A program made the position numbers and the translations under genes. A model generated the notes under the pieces. That model saw nothing but the letters and a program-made list of their open reading frames with translations. It was not told where the DNA came from and ran no database searches. This document shows positions 13,900-15,033 of a DNA stretch of 15,033 bases, piece after piece. Position 1 is the stretch's first letter; the number at the start of each line of letters is the position of its first letter. Source of the DNA: an uncultured Faecalibacterium sp. (lineage in GTDB: Bacteria; Bacillota; Clostridia; Oscillospirales; Ruminococcaceae); assembly GCA_900551435.1 (NCBI GenBank), contig URVW01000058.1, positions 1 to 15,033 of the forward strand. Direction: 5' to 3'.

Positions 13900-15033
13900 T
13901 TACTTGTTTGCGGTGATCTTCTTGGTGTCGATCTTGACTTCGTTGATGCCGGTGTACTTGTTGGGACGGACCAGCAGGTAGATGAAGCCGACCAGAACCA
14001 CAGCAGCCACGATGGTGAAGAAGTTGAAGCCGACCTCACCGGTGATCAGACCGCCGATCTGGTACACGACCAGAGCGGAGCAGTAAGCCAGAGCGCACAT
14101 ATAGCCGATGGCGATGGCGGTCCACTTGCCGTTGTTCATCTCACGCTTGATGGCGCCCATAGCAGCGAAGCAGGGAGCGCACAGCAGGTTGAAGATCATG
14201 AAGGCGTATGCGGACAGAGCGGTGTAATCCTGTGCAACAGCGGCCCAGATCTCATCGCCGTTCTCAGACAGTTCGCCGCCGAAGTGATACAGGACACCGA
14301 AGGTACCAACCACGTTCTCCTTTGCGATCAGGCCGGAGACGGAAGCGACAGTTGCACGCCAGTTGCCGAAGCCCAGAGGTGCAAAGATCCATGCGACCTT
14401 GGTAGCGATAGCAGCCAGCACGGAGTTGTCCTGATCCTCGACCATACCGAAGGCACCGTTCTCGAAGCCGAAGCCCTGCATGAACCACAGCACAACAGTA
14501 GCGGCCAGAATGACGGAGCCTGCGCGCTTGATGAAGGACCAGCCGCGCTCCCAAGTAGCACGGAAGACGTTGCCCCATGCAGGAACGTGGTAAGCGGGCA
14601 GCTCCATAACGAAGGGAGCGGGGTCACCTGCGAAGATCTTGGTCTTCTTCAGGATGATACCAGAGCAGATGATGGCAGCCATGCCGATGAAGTAAGCGGA
14701 GACAGCGACCACAGAAGAGCCGCCGAACAGAGCACCTGCGATCAGGCCGATAATGGGCATCTTTGCGCCGCAGGGGATGAAGCAGGTGGTCATGATGGTC
14801 ATACGGCGGTCACGCTCGTTCTCGATGGTACGAGAAGCCATGACGCCCGGGACGCCGCAGCCAGTGCCGACCAGCACGGGGATGAAGCTCTTACCGGACA
14901 GGCCGAACTTGCGGAAGATACGGTCCATGATGAAGGCGACACGGGACATATAGCCGACGTCCTCCAGAATGGACAGCAGGAAGAACAGGACCAGCATCTG
15001 GGGAACGAAGCCCAGGACCGCGCCGACACCGGC
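13900..15033 (-). CDS. feoB: Ferrous iron transporter FeoB, C-terminal part (5' end outside the window)
   Basis: This is the membrane domain of the GTP-driven Fe(II) importer. The frame is open to the last base of the window, and 377 residues are visible; the N-terminal GTPase domain lies outside. Key stretches are FLLSILEDVGYMSRVAFIMD, then LVGTGCGVPGVMASRTIE with the conserved pore-type cysteine, then FIPCGAKMPIIGL. These belong to the two Gate regions. Later comes SGLIAKENVVGTFGVLY, typical of the second half. The tail is short and basic (KIDTKKITANK). Codon choice differs from the neighbours: 9 of 13 arginines use CGT and none uses CGG, which suggests high expression. An RBS for the Cys-rich peptide gene lies in the short gap after its stop. 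A feoA gene is expected upstream but cannot be seen. Confidence 0.95.
   Translation of the reverse strand, partial: AGVGAVLGFVPQMLVLFFLLSILEDVGYMSRVAFIMDRIFRKFGLSGKSFIPVLVGTGCGVPGVMASRTIENERDRRMTIMTTCFIPCGAKMPIIGLIAGALFGGSSVVAVSAYFIGMAAIICSGIILKKTKIFAGDPAPFVMELPAYHVPAWGNVFRATWERGWSFIKRAGSVILAATVVLWFMQGFGFENGAFGMVEDQDNSVLAAIATKVAWIFAPLGFGNWRATVASVSGLIAKENVVGTFGVLYHFGGELSENGDEIWAAVAQDYTALSAYAFMIFNLLCAPCFAAMGAIKREMNNGKWTAIAIGYMCALAYCSALVVYQIGGLITGEVGFNFFTIVAAVVLVGFIYLLVRPNKYTGINEVKIDTKKITANK

Overview
The window reads as the chromosome of a GC-rich, anaerobic, Gram-positive gut-type Firmicute. An Oscillospirales/Ruminococcaceae member such as a Faecalibacterium relative is my best guess. That rests on protein style (Ami-type OppD/OppF, a DUF4358-like lipoprotein, a FeoB-associated Cys-rich peptide, a CydDC-like pair), consensus Shine-Dalgarno sites and strong intrinsic terminators. 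It is an inference, not an identification. I saw no rRNA, tRNA, CRISPR array, phage or insertion sequence.

Layout, left to right. Bases 1-993 (+) hold the 3' part of hflX, closed by an intrinsic terminator. Bases 994-1435 are non-coding but busy. A consensus promoter on the minus strand (1255-1228) faces a terminator about 110 bases away, which outlines an unannotated small RNA of about 115 nt. A divergent promoter (1289-1317) drives an Lrp/AsnC regulator gene (1436-1876). Next come a DUF4358-like lipoprotein gene (2040-2606), a terminator, and a tight four-gene oligopeptide permease operon oppBCDF (2814-6786) with no binding-protein gene. A clear promoter at 6826-6854 then drives an AMP-forming acyl-CoA ligase (6899-8635) and a secreted SGNH/GDSL hydrolase (8675-9736).

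A strong bidirectional terminator (9748-9794) separates these plus-strand genes from a minus-strand half. Read in its own direction, the minus half starts beyond the window with feoB (ferrous iron uptake, partial). It continues with a 53-residue FeoB-associated Cys/His-rich membrane peptide and a terminator, followed by a second operon of three genes overlapping by 4 bases. Those three are a DtxR-like winged-helix regulator, a CydD-like and a CydC-like ABC exporter subunit.

Two themes emerge. The left half is about amino acid and peptide supply: an Lrp-type sensor, a peptide permease and a possible small RNA. The small RNA's C-rich stretch is perfectly complementary over 9 bases to the ribosome-binding site of oppB. 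The right half is about iron and redox: FeoB, a DtxR-fold regulator and a thiol/haem-type exporter. The most novel candidate is the small RNA at about 1105-1221 (minus) with its possible oppB target. The second is a DtxR-like regulator that seems to have lost every metal ligand.
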